64,000 nt of DNA from Gymnorhina tibicen (lineage: Eukaryota; Chordata; Aves; Passeriformes; Artamidae). Positions within the stretch are counted from its first letter, which is position 1. Each line of letters opens with the position of its first letter. The position numbers and the translations under genes are program-made. Under the pieces are notes generated by a model. The model saw only the letters and a program-made list of their open reading frames with translations. It was not told the origin of the DNA and made no database searches. The DNA lies in assembly GCA_013399875.1 (NCBI GenBank), contig VXAZ01000263.1, positions 1,365,262-1,429,261 on the forward strand, in the 5' to 3' direction. Of this stretch, positions 1 through 10,000 are shown piece after piece.

Positions 1-1202
1 ATTATGTAAAGCAGTGGGAAAAATTTTTTTATTTCAAGGCAAAAGTTAGTCTAACAAAGCTCAGACTCTAGTAATAAGTACGACTTCTGTTTGGAACAGC
101 TTTCCTTTGTGAAAGGGAGAGGTTTAAGCAGGAATGTCTCCCTACAGTTTTTGCTTCTGCCCCTAGAATCTGAAACTAATTCAGAAGCATTATAGGAGAA
201 TTGAATGTATAGACTTATTTAAATTTACTCTGCAAACCACAGAATCACATTTTCAACAGCTGACAAACTGATTATAAAACTGATTGGTCTTTACTGCAAG
301 AGAACATTGTCTGCTGGATCTAGATCACTTATTCAAAATCTTTTTCAGGCACCAGCTCTCTGGAAGAGATAAGTGTTGAGACACAAAAAAAAAAGGAAAT
401 AATTACAAAAGGAAAGCAAAATTCATGTTCTTAGAGATCAAAAAGACAAGATTAAAAAACCCGATTAAAAAAAATTGTACTTCATTATGAAATACCAAGA
501 TATTTGAGGCTTGGATAACCTAAATATATTATGAACAAATATCCTGAATTTTGATACACTTTATCTAGAAATAGAATTGAGAAAATTAACAAGAAAAATC
601 TTACTGTATTTGTTCTTGTTTAAATTCCATTAACTTCTAGGAACAACTGTGCTTTCAAGCAGGCAGAATACATGAAAAAGATAAGCTTACAAAATGCAAA
701 GAAAAGCCCTGCCAAACCTCAAAATTAATTTGTAAAACCAAAAGCAGTTGTCAAAACATGCCTAACTTACAATGCTATACTATTTTTCCATTTGTAAAAC
801 TGTACTTAAAAAACTTCCATATGATAGAAATACAGCAATTTGCACTAGTAGCCTCACAAGAGAAGGCAGAAATTTAAGTCAATTTTCTTAAAACAGGATC
901 TTCCAAACACCATTAGAGTTGTACACACAACACCACATGTGCAATGAACAGCAACAACTCCAGACAGAATTCTGACAGCTGCGTTAACTAGAAAGGTACT
1001 ATGAAGTTAAATTTCTTGGATAAGAATCACCACAATTTTGAAGCAGCTATTTTGAAGGCCAAGTTTTTCATATTCGTGCTCCTTTCACAATACAATCTGT
1101 TGAAAAACACCTAAACTGTGGTCAGTAAACAGCATGTATTTCTTTACATACAAATATATAGTTAAAAATAGCCAATTACATAAATTGATTAGCTGTATAT
1201 AG
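1..1202 (-). other. Possible 3' UTR and poly(A) site, minus strand
   Basis: Read on the minus strand this is AT-rich, T-rich DNA with no repeat I recognise, and it ends in an AATAAA hexamer (plus-strand TTTATT at 28-33) close to the window edge. The texture (T-runs, scattered ATTTA-like motifs, no open frame) is what a vertebrate 3' UTR looks like. Any cleavage site would lie at or just beyond position 1, so the GU-rich downstream element cannot be checked. AT-rich intergenic DNA with a chance hexamer is the alternative. Confidence 0.25.
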
Positions 1203-1289
1203 CTATACAATGTAAATACATACCAAGTACAAGCTTATATGAATAGATTGACACGTGTTTCTTATGCATGGCAGCCACTGCTCACACAC

Positions 1290-1392
1290 CTTTGCCATTT
1301 CATAAGGGTATTTGCTTTCTGCTACTTCAAAGAATAAGAAAGCATAGAATATCCAGAGAAGCACCAGCCCACCAGTATCAGCTGACATAGGA
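1290..1392 (-). other. Candidate small exon with a membrane-like segment
   Basis: On the minus strand a 103-bp segment lies between an acceptor-like AG (1393-1394) and a donor-like GTGTGTGAG starting at 1289. It is open for 34 codons, with one leading base to complete an incoming codon. The translation has a hydrophobic core (GGLVLLWIFYAFLFFEVA) followed by a polar tail (ESKYPYEMAK). The frame also reads on to a stop at 1203, so it could instead be the end of a terminal exon running into the UTR-like DNA to its left. The polypyrimidine tract before the acceptor is only moderate. I do not recognise the peptide; a chance open frame is quite possible. Confidence 0.15.
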
Positions 1393-3919
1393 CTTTAAAT
1401 ATGAGGGAAAATCCATTCAGGTAGTGAAATAAGCACAGAAACATACCCCCAACTATTAAACTTCTACTGAGTAGCAGAAGAGTGTGGTTCAGTAGCCTGA
1501 TATTCCTTTAAACCCCACAGCACTGGGTTGGAGATTCACTACTCATCTTTTCCTCTCCACACTTATTTCACAGCCTTAACACTCTTTTAATGTAGTTGTT
1601 TGTTGGTGCTGTGAAAACAAGCACGTGTGCATTCAGCTGCACTGAGCAGAAGATTCATACCCCAGGTGAGAGACAACTTGAAATTCCATTCCCACTTCAT
1701 AATTACAGCACACATAAATGGAACAAAACATGGAGCAACTGCCCACCCCACACAAGACATGGCAATCCTATATCATCAAAATGTGTTCAAGGAAACAGAG
1801 CACTAAATGGACTGAAGTACATTTCCATTTGTCAATATGTTTACAATGCATTCTCTACGGGAGGGCCCATCACGTTCTTCTAGCAGCCCTTTTATTTGAT
1901 TGCTATTATTCTTGTTATTATTAAAATACGTTTTTCCCAGCCTGGACAAGCAGCACAAGCACTGATTGATGAGACAGCCCTATCCAAGCAGAGAAATGAT
2001 AGCCGTGCCACATGCCAGCAAGAAATGACACAGCTTTTTTGTAACCTGAAGTGTCTATAGCCATAACTACTTGCTGCAAGTAGTGAAGGCTATACTATAG
2101 AATTTGCACCTTTACAGGTCTTTTTCCCCCTTCTTCCTTAGGATTAAAACAAAAATCCTCAATGCTGTTTGCCTGCAAGATAGGCAGAGTAAGGTGTTTA
2201 TGTCACACCTCACCTAAGTGCTCAGTGTTTCATTATTCATAAGCTGCATTTCCCCTCCAACAGTCAAAGGACAGCTTCCTTCCTCTCCTTTTCCCTACTC
2301 CTAAACACAGAAGACAAAGCCAACATTTACAAGGTCTTTCCCAAGGCTTCTCAAGATGTTTGCAAAAGAGAGGACAATATTTCCTTCCCAAAGCTCCTCT
2401 GTAAGTAGGCTTTCACAGCTCTCCCACTCTCCCTGCTGGTCTCATGCAATTCAGTGCAAGTTGAGCGCGAGCCAAAGCAGGTGCAGACAGCACATTGCTT
2501 CCATGGGGAGATCCTAGCCCCAGAGACTCAGAACTGGGATGGTAACTACTCGGTTCAGGCAGGAACCTCAGAACCTGAATTACCAGGGCTGAGACCCACA
2601 GACAGCAGTGTCTTGTTTCCCATTAGCTAATGGGAACTGGGCCAGATGCGTGTCTTCAACCCACAGAGTCGCCAGGCAAAAGCCCTGGCAAGAAGCTGGC
2701 AAGATGGGCCCTCTGCAAGCTCTCACGTGGAAAACAAAAAGCAAATAAATGACAAACACTGTATCTCTAATGCAGCAGGGACCCTGCCAGGCAAGCCCCC
2801 AACCATGTTTTCTCTCCACTGCTAATTTTCAAGCCATACTCATGCTTCACGCTTGGCTTGGATGTGATGGTCAAGTTTTGGCCTGAAGCACAATCCTCAT
2901 GTCCACTGATTTCATAAATAAATATCTGCTTTCATGCCTATCAACAGGGGCTTATGCAAGCAACATTTCAAATCAAAACTGGATAAATTCAAGTTACAGA
3001 ATGTCTGCTATATATTCACTCTGTATTAAAAGTATTGCTCCATAAAACCTAGTAACAAGGTGAAATAAGTATGCCATTAAATGTAATAATCAGCCACTTA
3101 GAATTTGAAAGAATCCAGCACCTCATTTGTCCCATTCACTCCTTGAACCAGTGGTGATGATTGTACACTAATTTTTCTTTCTTTATTTCAACATCTCCCA
3201 TGATTAACCTCCATATGTTCAGGAAGACCTAATCTCTGCACACAAAAAAAATACATTAATCACTGAATACATTCTGCCTACAGACAACATCGGTCTCCCC
3301 TAGCAAGCTAAATATTGATGTCTATCATTTGGCTACTTTTGGCTATCAAGAGCAGTGCTTTAGAATTTCAAGATGCTTCATTTATTCTGAATTTTTTTTT
3401 TTTTTTGCTTGGTAAAGAGCTGAAAATCTTCCAGATTCAAAGTTTCAAAATCTGGGTATTAATCAAATGTGTGGAAGGTGTTATGCTGCAAACTGTGAAG
3501 ATGGAAGAAGATGAGAGAGGAATGAATGCTGGACATGGGGCCTTCATTTCTTTCTTTGTGTTAGGATCTAGGCTTCACATGTTGTGCATGGCTCTAATTC
3601 CTATGAAAGCAAATAAAACATGAAGAGGAGGAGAATTCCCTTCACAAATGAGCCAACATATGATGCTAAAGGAGTGTGGCAAGTTTTCACTGACTTCCTT
3701 TAAGTGGTTCCTGATTAATTGCTTAGAGACCCCCAGATAAGAGCCAAGATATGAAATAGGTGACAGTATCTTAGGACGTGAGTGGTCTACTGGGAATCAG
3801 AATGAACCCCAGATATTTCCATTTTAGCCATGTCATTGTATAGCAAGGAAGTTAAAACTGGGAGCTTGCAAATAGCTAGCATTCAACTTAAATGCCACTA
3901 AAACTCCAGTTTTAGTAAC
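1393..3919. other. No gene seen; AT-rich non-coding DNA
   Basis: Only short ORFs with no recognisable domain occur here. There is a 15-base T run at 3392-3406 and a minus-strand AATAAA (plus TTTATT) near 1890, which could be an alternative poly(A) signal if the left end is a 3' UTR. No CR1 or LTR similarity is visible. Confidence 0.5.
3915..3919. repeat. Target-site duplication, left copy (GTAAC)
   Basis: The five bases GTAAC directly before the LTR start are repeated at 4904-4908 directly after its end. A 5-bp duplication is the expected size for ERVL-type integration. Confidence 0.85.
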
Positions 3920-4310
3920 TGTATTGGTTTGGCACGGCCTGGTTTTGGGTAGCAGGGGGGCCGCAAAGATGTCTCCTGTGAGGAAGCTGCTGGAAGCTCC
4001 CCACCATGTCCAGCAGAGCCAGTGGCTGATGGCTCCGAAGATAGACATGCCGCTGGCCAGAACTGGGCCAATGAGAGAGGCTGGTAACACCTCTGTGATG
4101 ACATAGTTAAGAAGAAAATCAAAACAAAGTCACGAGGGGTTTTTGCTTCTAGTCAGAGCAGAGGAGGAGGTGAGAATATGTGAGGGAAACAACATGGAGA
4201 CACCAGGGTCAGTGGAGAAGGAGGGGGAGGAGGTGCTCCAGGCACCAGAGCCGAGGTTCCTCTGCAGGCCGTGGTGAAGACCACGGTGAAGCAGCTGTGC
4301 CCCTGCAGCC

Positions 4311-4390
4311 CATGGGGATCCATGGGGCATGCAGAGATCCACCTGCAGCCTGTGGGGATCCATGGGGAATGCAGAGATCCACCCACAGCC
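4311..4390 (+). repeat. 40-bp tandem repeat inside the LTR
   Basis: Two adjacent 40-bp units (4311-4350 and 4351-4390) share GGGGATCCATGGGG, then AATGCAGAGATCCACC or a one-base variant. A half unit precedes (ccctgcagcc, 4301-4310) and a decayed continuation follows. The period is not a multiple of three, so it cannot keep a reading frame. Copy number of such units probably varies between LTR copies. Confidence 0.85.
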
Positions 4391-4626
4391 CGAGGGGGAG
4401 GTGCCCACACCGGAGCGGGTGGGTGCCTGGAGGAGGCTGTGATCCAGTGGGAGANTGGCTGCTGCCCGTGAGAGTGGACCCACACCGGGAAGTTCCCGCA
4501 GAACTGTCTCCCGTGGGAGGGACCCCACAGCCTCACAGGGAAGGACTCTTCTCCCGGAGCAGCGTAAGGAAATCTCGGTGACGAACTGACCGAAATCCCC
4601 CCGCCCTGCCTCCCTGTGCTGTCGGT

Positions 4627-4651
4627 GGGAAGGAGGGAGGGCCTGGGGGGG
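4627..4651 (+). other. G-quadruplex motif in the LTR
   Basis: Four G runs (4627-4629, 4635-4637, 4639-4641, 4645-4651) are separated by loops of 5, 1 and 3 bases, which fits the standard intramolecular G4 pattern. It lies about 60 bases before the LTR poly(A) signal. Confidence 0.6.
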
Positions 4652-4708
4652 TGAAGGTGTTTTAAGGGCTTTTTTTACTTATCATTACCCTCCTCTGATT
4701 CTGTTAGT

Positions 4709-4714
4709 AATAAA
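4709..4714 (+). promoter_or_regulatory. LTR polyadenylation signal AATAAA
   Basis: A canonical hexamer lies between the GC-rich U3/R part and the T/C-rich U5 of the LTR. It gives the plus orientation of the element. Confidence 0.7.
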
Positions 4715-4903
4715 TTTCACTTAGCAACCAAGGTTGAGCCTGTTTTGCCCTTGAAATATTTCTCCCGTTCTCTTTATCTCACCCATGAAGCCTCTGTCAA
4801 CGCTTTTTCCTCTTTTCCCTCCTTTTGCCCAGCTGTGGCAGGGGAGGGTGAGTGAGCGACTCTCGTGGGTGCCTGGGCATTGGGCCAGCGTCAAACCACG
4901 ACA

Positions 4904-4908
4904 GTAAC
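4904..4908. repeat. Target-site duplication, right copy (GTAAC)
   Basis: Perfect copy of 3915-3919, directly after the terminal CA of the LTR. Confidence 0.85.
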
Positions 4909-5514
4909 TTCAGTAAAGTATAAAGTAGTTTAGAAACAGCATCATCTTAATTTTGAAGTAATCTGAGAAAAGACAGAACTAACTGAGCAGGAAGACATTG
5001 AGTTACTTCGATATTCCTAATCTTTTTTACTTCTTTTTTTAAATATAACAGAGGACACCAACACTTCCTTAGTTAGAAACATCAACCTATTTGGAATGCA
5101 AAAAAGAAGAATAAGAATAGTTTTAAAGATAATTCTGATTTGAATTATCACACAGAACAATTCTTCTGGTGGTTTTGGACTAATACAGTGAAATATTTGG
5201 ACAGCATTCTATCATTTTCCTGTGACCAGTGAGGGGAACTGTTGTTGTGTCAAACTGCTGTCATGTAACCTATGCAACCAGAAAGAGTGGTCATGGCACA
5301 GTGCTGCAGTCCAACTTCTTGCACAGCTGCAAGGGCACTTAAAGACATAGGGTTTTGGTACTAAGGAACTGGGAAGACAGGTAAATGCAGGGCTTTTCTC
5401 CTCAGTTCCCCCCACTCCTATGACCTTCCGTGACCTATGACCACCACTACACACATGCATGACACACACCCACACTCCAACCCTTTACATTGTCCATACT
5501 CATTTAGGCACATC
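4909..5514. other. No gene seen
   Basis: AT-rich unique DNA with short T runs near 5020-5045. No repeat or exon signal stands out. Confidence 0.5.
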
Positions 5515-5836
5515 TGCGTCAGCTGGAACCCACGGGAGCACTGCTGAAGTATCCATCTTTGTCAGTGTCATGCCAGAAATAACACTGGACAACTTAACAC
5601 AACTGCGCCCTGATGCTAGACTGACAATTGATGTTACAAGTATTCTTGTTCCTGTGCTTGTGCTCCCCTGGCAGCATTTATGGGACTGACAGCAGTGCTG
5701 AAGAAAATATGAAGGTTCAGAGCAGCACATTCACTGGAGGAACTGGATAAGATCAATAATATTTGTACCTCCTTTGCAGTACATGAGCTGGTTTTGCTGC
5801 TACCTATGGCAGTCCATCCACTTGGCACAAAAAAAG
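5515..5836 (+). pseudogene. Frame-broken protein-like stretch, parent unknown
   Basis: One plus frame is open to a stop near 5689 with a hydrophilic-then-hydrophobic stretch (LTQLRPDARLTIDVTSI, then LVPVLVLP). From the same point a second frame continues with AAFMGLTAVLKKI, an in-frame TGA, then LEELDKINNICTSFAVHEL and a short hydrophobic tail ending near 5840. Joined by one frameshift and one stop, these read like a decayed coding copy. An acceptor-like tract (cctcctttgcag) ends at about 5778 and a donor-like GGTAACT follows the last codons, so a small real exon there is another option. I do not recognise the protein and chance cannot be excluded. Confidence 0.15.
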
Positions 5837-6380
5837 GTAACTAAAATAAATAAGTATTCCTAGAAACCCTGCATTATTGATTAGGAGCATTAGTTTAACA
5901 ACTGTTTCTTTAGGATTGTCAAAACTGATAACCTAAAGGAAAGTGCTCACTTCCAAGGCACTACGTATTGATAAAAGCATAAACCAATAATGCTGTTTAT
6001 ATTTCTATTTTCTCTACAGTGCTATTTAATGACCCATGGTAGTCCTTAAAAAGGTTATTTTAATTACTCAGATCTTATTCCTTCAAGAAGAAATGTCCTT
6101 TGTTGGCAGCTCTTCTAGCTTGGAAAGGTGGAGAAGGAAGATAAGCAGGAAAAAAAGACAGAAATAGACCCAGTCCATTTGTGGAAGTCTATGGGAAAAA
6201 CCTATGTTCTATTTAATATATGATTAAATATGCTATTACATTGCCTATATGGAGAGTAATTTTGCATACAGAACATTGCAGGGAGTCAGGACTGGTCTTA
6301 AACAACTTTATGCAAGCAATGATCAGAACTAGAAAAGGGCATCTAAATCCTGTACCTATATGGTACATGGAAAAGTTCTT
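5837..6380. other. No gene seen
   Basis: AT-rich unique DNA leading into a CR1 copy. No exon or regulatory signal is recognised. Confidence 0.5.
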
Positions 6381-7070
6381 TAGGCAGCTTGTGCCAGTGC
6401 CTCATGACCATCTGATTAAAGAACTTCTTCCTAATATCTAGTCTAAATTTCTCCTCTTCCAGTTTAAAATTATTTCCCCTTGACCTATCACTATCTGCAC
6501 ATGTAAAAAGTTGTTCTCCCTCTTTTTTATAAAGCCCTCTCTAGGTACTGGAAGGCCACAATTATATCTTCTTGGAGCCACCTCTTCTTCAGACTGAGCG
6601 ATCCCAACTCTGTCTCTCTTCATAGGAGAGGTGCTCCACCCCTCTGATCATCCAGCCCTCCTTTGGACTCACTCCAACAGGTACACATCTTTCTTGTGCT
6701 GAAGACCCCGGAGCTGGGTGCAGTTCTCCAGGGGAGGTCTCACAGTGACAGAACAGAGGGGGAGCATCACCCTCCTACACCTGCTGGCCACGCTGCTTTT
6801 GTTACTGCCCAGGATGTAGTTCACTTTCTAGGCTGTGAGCACACAGTGTTGGCTCATGTCCAGTGTTTTGTTCATGAAAACACCCTAGTCCTTCTCCACA
6901 GGGCTGCTCTCAGTTCTTTTCCCAGTCTGTGCTCATGTCTGAGATTGCCCCAACCCAGATGCAGCACCTGGCACTTGGTCTTGTTGAGCCTCATGAGGCT
7001 CTTCTTCTGAAGAAGAAGTGGGCCCATTTCTCAGGTTTGTCCAGGTCTGTCTGGAAGGCATCCCTACCAC
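6381..7070 (-). mobile_element. CR1 retrotransposon fragment, minus strand
   Basis: The plus strand is the complement of the CR1 ORF2 end and 3' region. Diagnostic pieces are the 'cttcttcctaatatctagtctaaat' block near 6424-6448, the 'tccagccctcctttggactcactccaacag' block near 6650, and the 'ccaggatgtagttcactttctaggctgtgagcac' block near 6810. At the right edge the similarity stops after 'tgtctggaaggcatccct', the usual 5' truncation. Oddly, the last part of the 3' tail, including the octamer and the 'ttggaaggg' block, is missing at the left edge, so the 3' end was probably deleted after insertion. Many indels and stop codons show it is old and inactive. Confidence 0.9.
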
Positions 7071-10000
7071 CCTGAAGCAACAAGAGGCAATAAGGGGCAT
7101 AGAAAATAAAATTAAATGTGTATTCTAAGTATAATAAGCAGTCTGTTTAACTTATTTGGTTAAAAACCCCACATGCCTGGTATTTTTGATCTCAAAAGAA
7201 ACCAAATAGCAAGACATATCCCGATCACCACATTTATCCCAAACAAATACGCTTTGTTGCCTCAGCCAGTGGCTAATTGCCAATTTGTTTCATGAACAAA
7301 ACCTGACATAGAAAACAGAACCCAGCTATTAAGTAGAGAGGGCCATGAAAGAATGCAGGTAGCTTTAAGCTTAAGGCAGAACTGCTCTGCCAGCAAGCAT
7401 CAATGTGCAAAGCACAATCCCACCTTCTCTATCTCCTCGTCTGACTCTAACTTTTTTGCAGTAGGTTATCTCCCTCAAGGGCAAATGTATTCCAAACGTT
7501 TAAGGGCTCTTACAAAAGGCCAGAACTGATCTCTGTGCTTGAATAATATCCCAAATGGACCCTCATTGGTAACACGATAACAAAATCAGTGTTTCAGTCA
7601 AAAGAGAAGAGTCTTTCTGCTCCTCTGTTCTTCTCTTTTTGTGTATTGATATAAAGATCAGAGTCATCAGCATGAATAAGATTTAGAATTCTGATGAAAA
7701 CAATAAGAGATACTAAACACTTTCTGGCCCTCCCAAATTTGTATTCAACCTCTCCCTTTGTTAAAGCTGTAATCACATTCCCATCGGTATTCAAGGGATT
7801 TATGCAAACAAGGTCTCTTCTGTCAAAAATCATAGCAATTTAATGCAGTCACAGCCTGTTGGGTTGTGTAGATTACTGGCACCAAAGACACAACTTAGTA
7901 TTCTGATGTGTGTCAGCTCTCTATAACACAGATCAGATGGTCTTAGCAGACTCCTCTCAGCCATTCTAGCATAAGACACTCTATCTATATGCAACAGAAC
8001 CAAAGGAAAGTAACATAAGGTGACTTGGAGCCACAATCATAAGGAAATTTAACAATTAAGCTAAAACTCAGACTGTTGTTTAATTGCAAAGACAGTATTT
8101 GTTGAATATCTTCATTGGATTCTTTCATCCATTGCTTAAGGATGGACTTAAATAAATAAATCCTGCTGTCTTTACCTCTGTGTGAGTGCTGTTTGTACCT
8201 ATTACACATCTACCTTATACACCCAACACCTAAAGGAGGAGAAGGAGTCCACTATGCAGGTCCTAGACACAGGACTCACCTCGTTAAATCCAGCTGAAAA
8301 GAAACCAACACTTAAAGATCCAGTGGCTTTCTGCCTGACATTCTCACATGCAATACCAGCTCCTCCACCGCCCAGGGCCATATCCTGCCTCCTCTGGGCA
8401 AGCTGTGCACTTTGTTTCAGCAGGCACAATTTAATCCCTTGAAGTGAAATGGACACAATTTAGCCATGATCTATCCCCACCATATTAACTATAGACAAAT
8501 CTGGCCATGTTAGAGAAATTCTACCTGCATTTGCAAAGGGGATCATGTCTGTGCTCACTGCCACCCTTTCAAGAACAAAGAATGGATTTCTCTTCCTGGC
8601 TTAACACTTTTTTCCAAAATCAGTTTGATGGTCTGAGAGAAAAAGTGGGGAGCCAGAGTTGATTAAAAGCCGTGATGAAATGCAGGCAATAGAGTGGAGT
8701 ACCTGCAGTGCTCTGTCACCTCCACCCACTTTCTCCCAAGGCAACCAATGGCCATTACATCACCACGGCAATCTCTAATTGGCTGCATTCTGGATACAGT
8801 TTCTGACCCAAAATATGCATGTTAGATAAAAATATGCCATTCCCAAAGTATGGTTTAATTGAGGCAGCATATTACGAAACACCTCACAGACATGCACTAA
8901 CTTCAGCAACTCCCCCGAGTAAAAGAACAATGAGTAAAGATCTGAGTGAATACTACATACAAAATTTTAATACACATATATATTTAAGTCCCAAAATATG
9001 CAGAAGACATCCTTTGACCACATGGACCTCTTTTGCATTCACTTTCCAATATGTTTATGCCACTGAGTCACACTAGCAGATACGCTTGAAAAAAAGAATT
9101 TAAGGTGCTTACTTGCAAAAAGCAAGTGTTACACTTAAACAGTTTTTGGTGCCAAGATGACTGCACTGCTCACGGATTTTCCAAAGCAGAAAAACAAGAT
9201 TCTATTTGCAGGATAAATCACTGATTGTGTGTTATTTACTCAACTGTAATACATTAATAGCCAGTTGCAAAAAAGGCCATTGAAGTATATATAGCACGGA
9301 GCCTTAATATACGAGGCTCATTCTGCCAAGTGAACTGGGGCCAAGTACTTGACTTAATAAGTATCATTCAAATCTAATGGGACCAGAAGTAAATCAGGTT
9401 CTATTCCTTACTCCATTCCAGTCCTTATATCCTCTCCCCAAACACATGACATGCATAATCCAAGCATGGCATTCTGCAAAAATGAGCCTCATTATGTATA
9501 AAAAGAGCCACATTAGAGAAATCCACAGAAGTGGATAAAAAAAGGTGACGTTCATCCTTTTTTCAGGTTGGCTTACAGCTCCTTAGAGCAAAATTCTCCT
9601 CTGAGTTCTGTATCCACAGGCTGCATATTAGTGGTCCCCTCACTGGCTGCTCGATGCACCGATGTGATCTAAATAAATCAACTAGTAAAAGACACAGTAT
9701 AACAGCTGGTCTCTGTCAAGACATGTTATTGGGCCTAATAATATAGAAATACCTTCTTTAAAGAGAAATAAAAAGTTTAGCTGATTTTTCCCTATTTAAG
9801 TGCCTTGTCTAGAACTATAAAACATGAATCAAGTCCTGAAAACCTGCATTGTCTTTGCAAGTGTAGAGAGAAGGCAGGAGCTCTGCCTTACAAGTGCCCT
9901 CATCACACTATATTTATACTGCCTTCATAGGACCCTGACACCTCGATATTTATCTTCTTGGCCTCAGTATAGCTGCAGAAGTTCCAGCTGCTTTTTAATA

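Larger units (their letters stand above)
3920..4903 (+). mobile_element. Solo LTR, class III (ERVL-type) endogenous retrovirus
   Basis: A 984-bp element starts TGTATTGGTTTGGCA and ends CAAACCACGACA, with TG...CA termini, and is flanked by perfect GTAAC copies. It matches my memory of a family of GC-rich ERVL LTRs abundant in passerines: a GGTTTGGCACGGCC start, runs of 'ccatgggg' and 'gcagccc' units in U3, AATAAA at 4709-4714, then a T/C-rich U5 ending in the 'cgtcaaaccacgaca' block. The order U3, poly(A) signal, U5 gives plus orientation. No gag, pol or env sequence is present, so internal DNA was lost by LTR-LTR recombination. The 127-133 codon ORFs inside come from low stop density in GC-rich repeats and should not be annotated as genes. 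One ambiguous base (N) lies at 4455. The family name is from memory; the boundaries are read directly. Confidence 0.9.

Noticed and set aside
4130..4581. ORFs of 127-133 codons on both strands
   Set aside because: They lie wholly inside the ERVL-type LTR; open frames follow from GC-rich repeated units, not coding.
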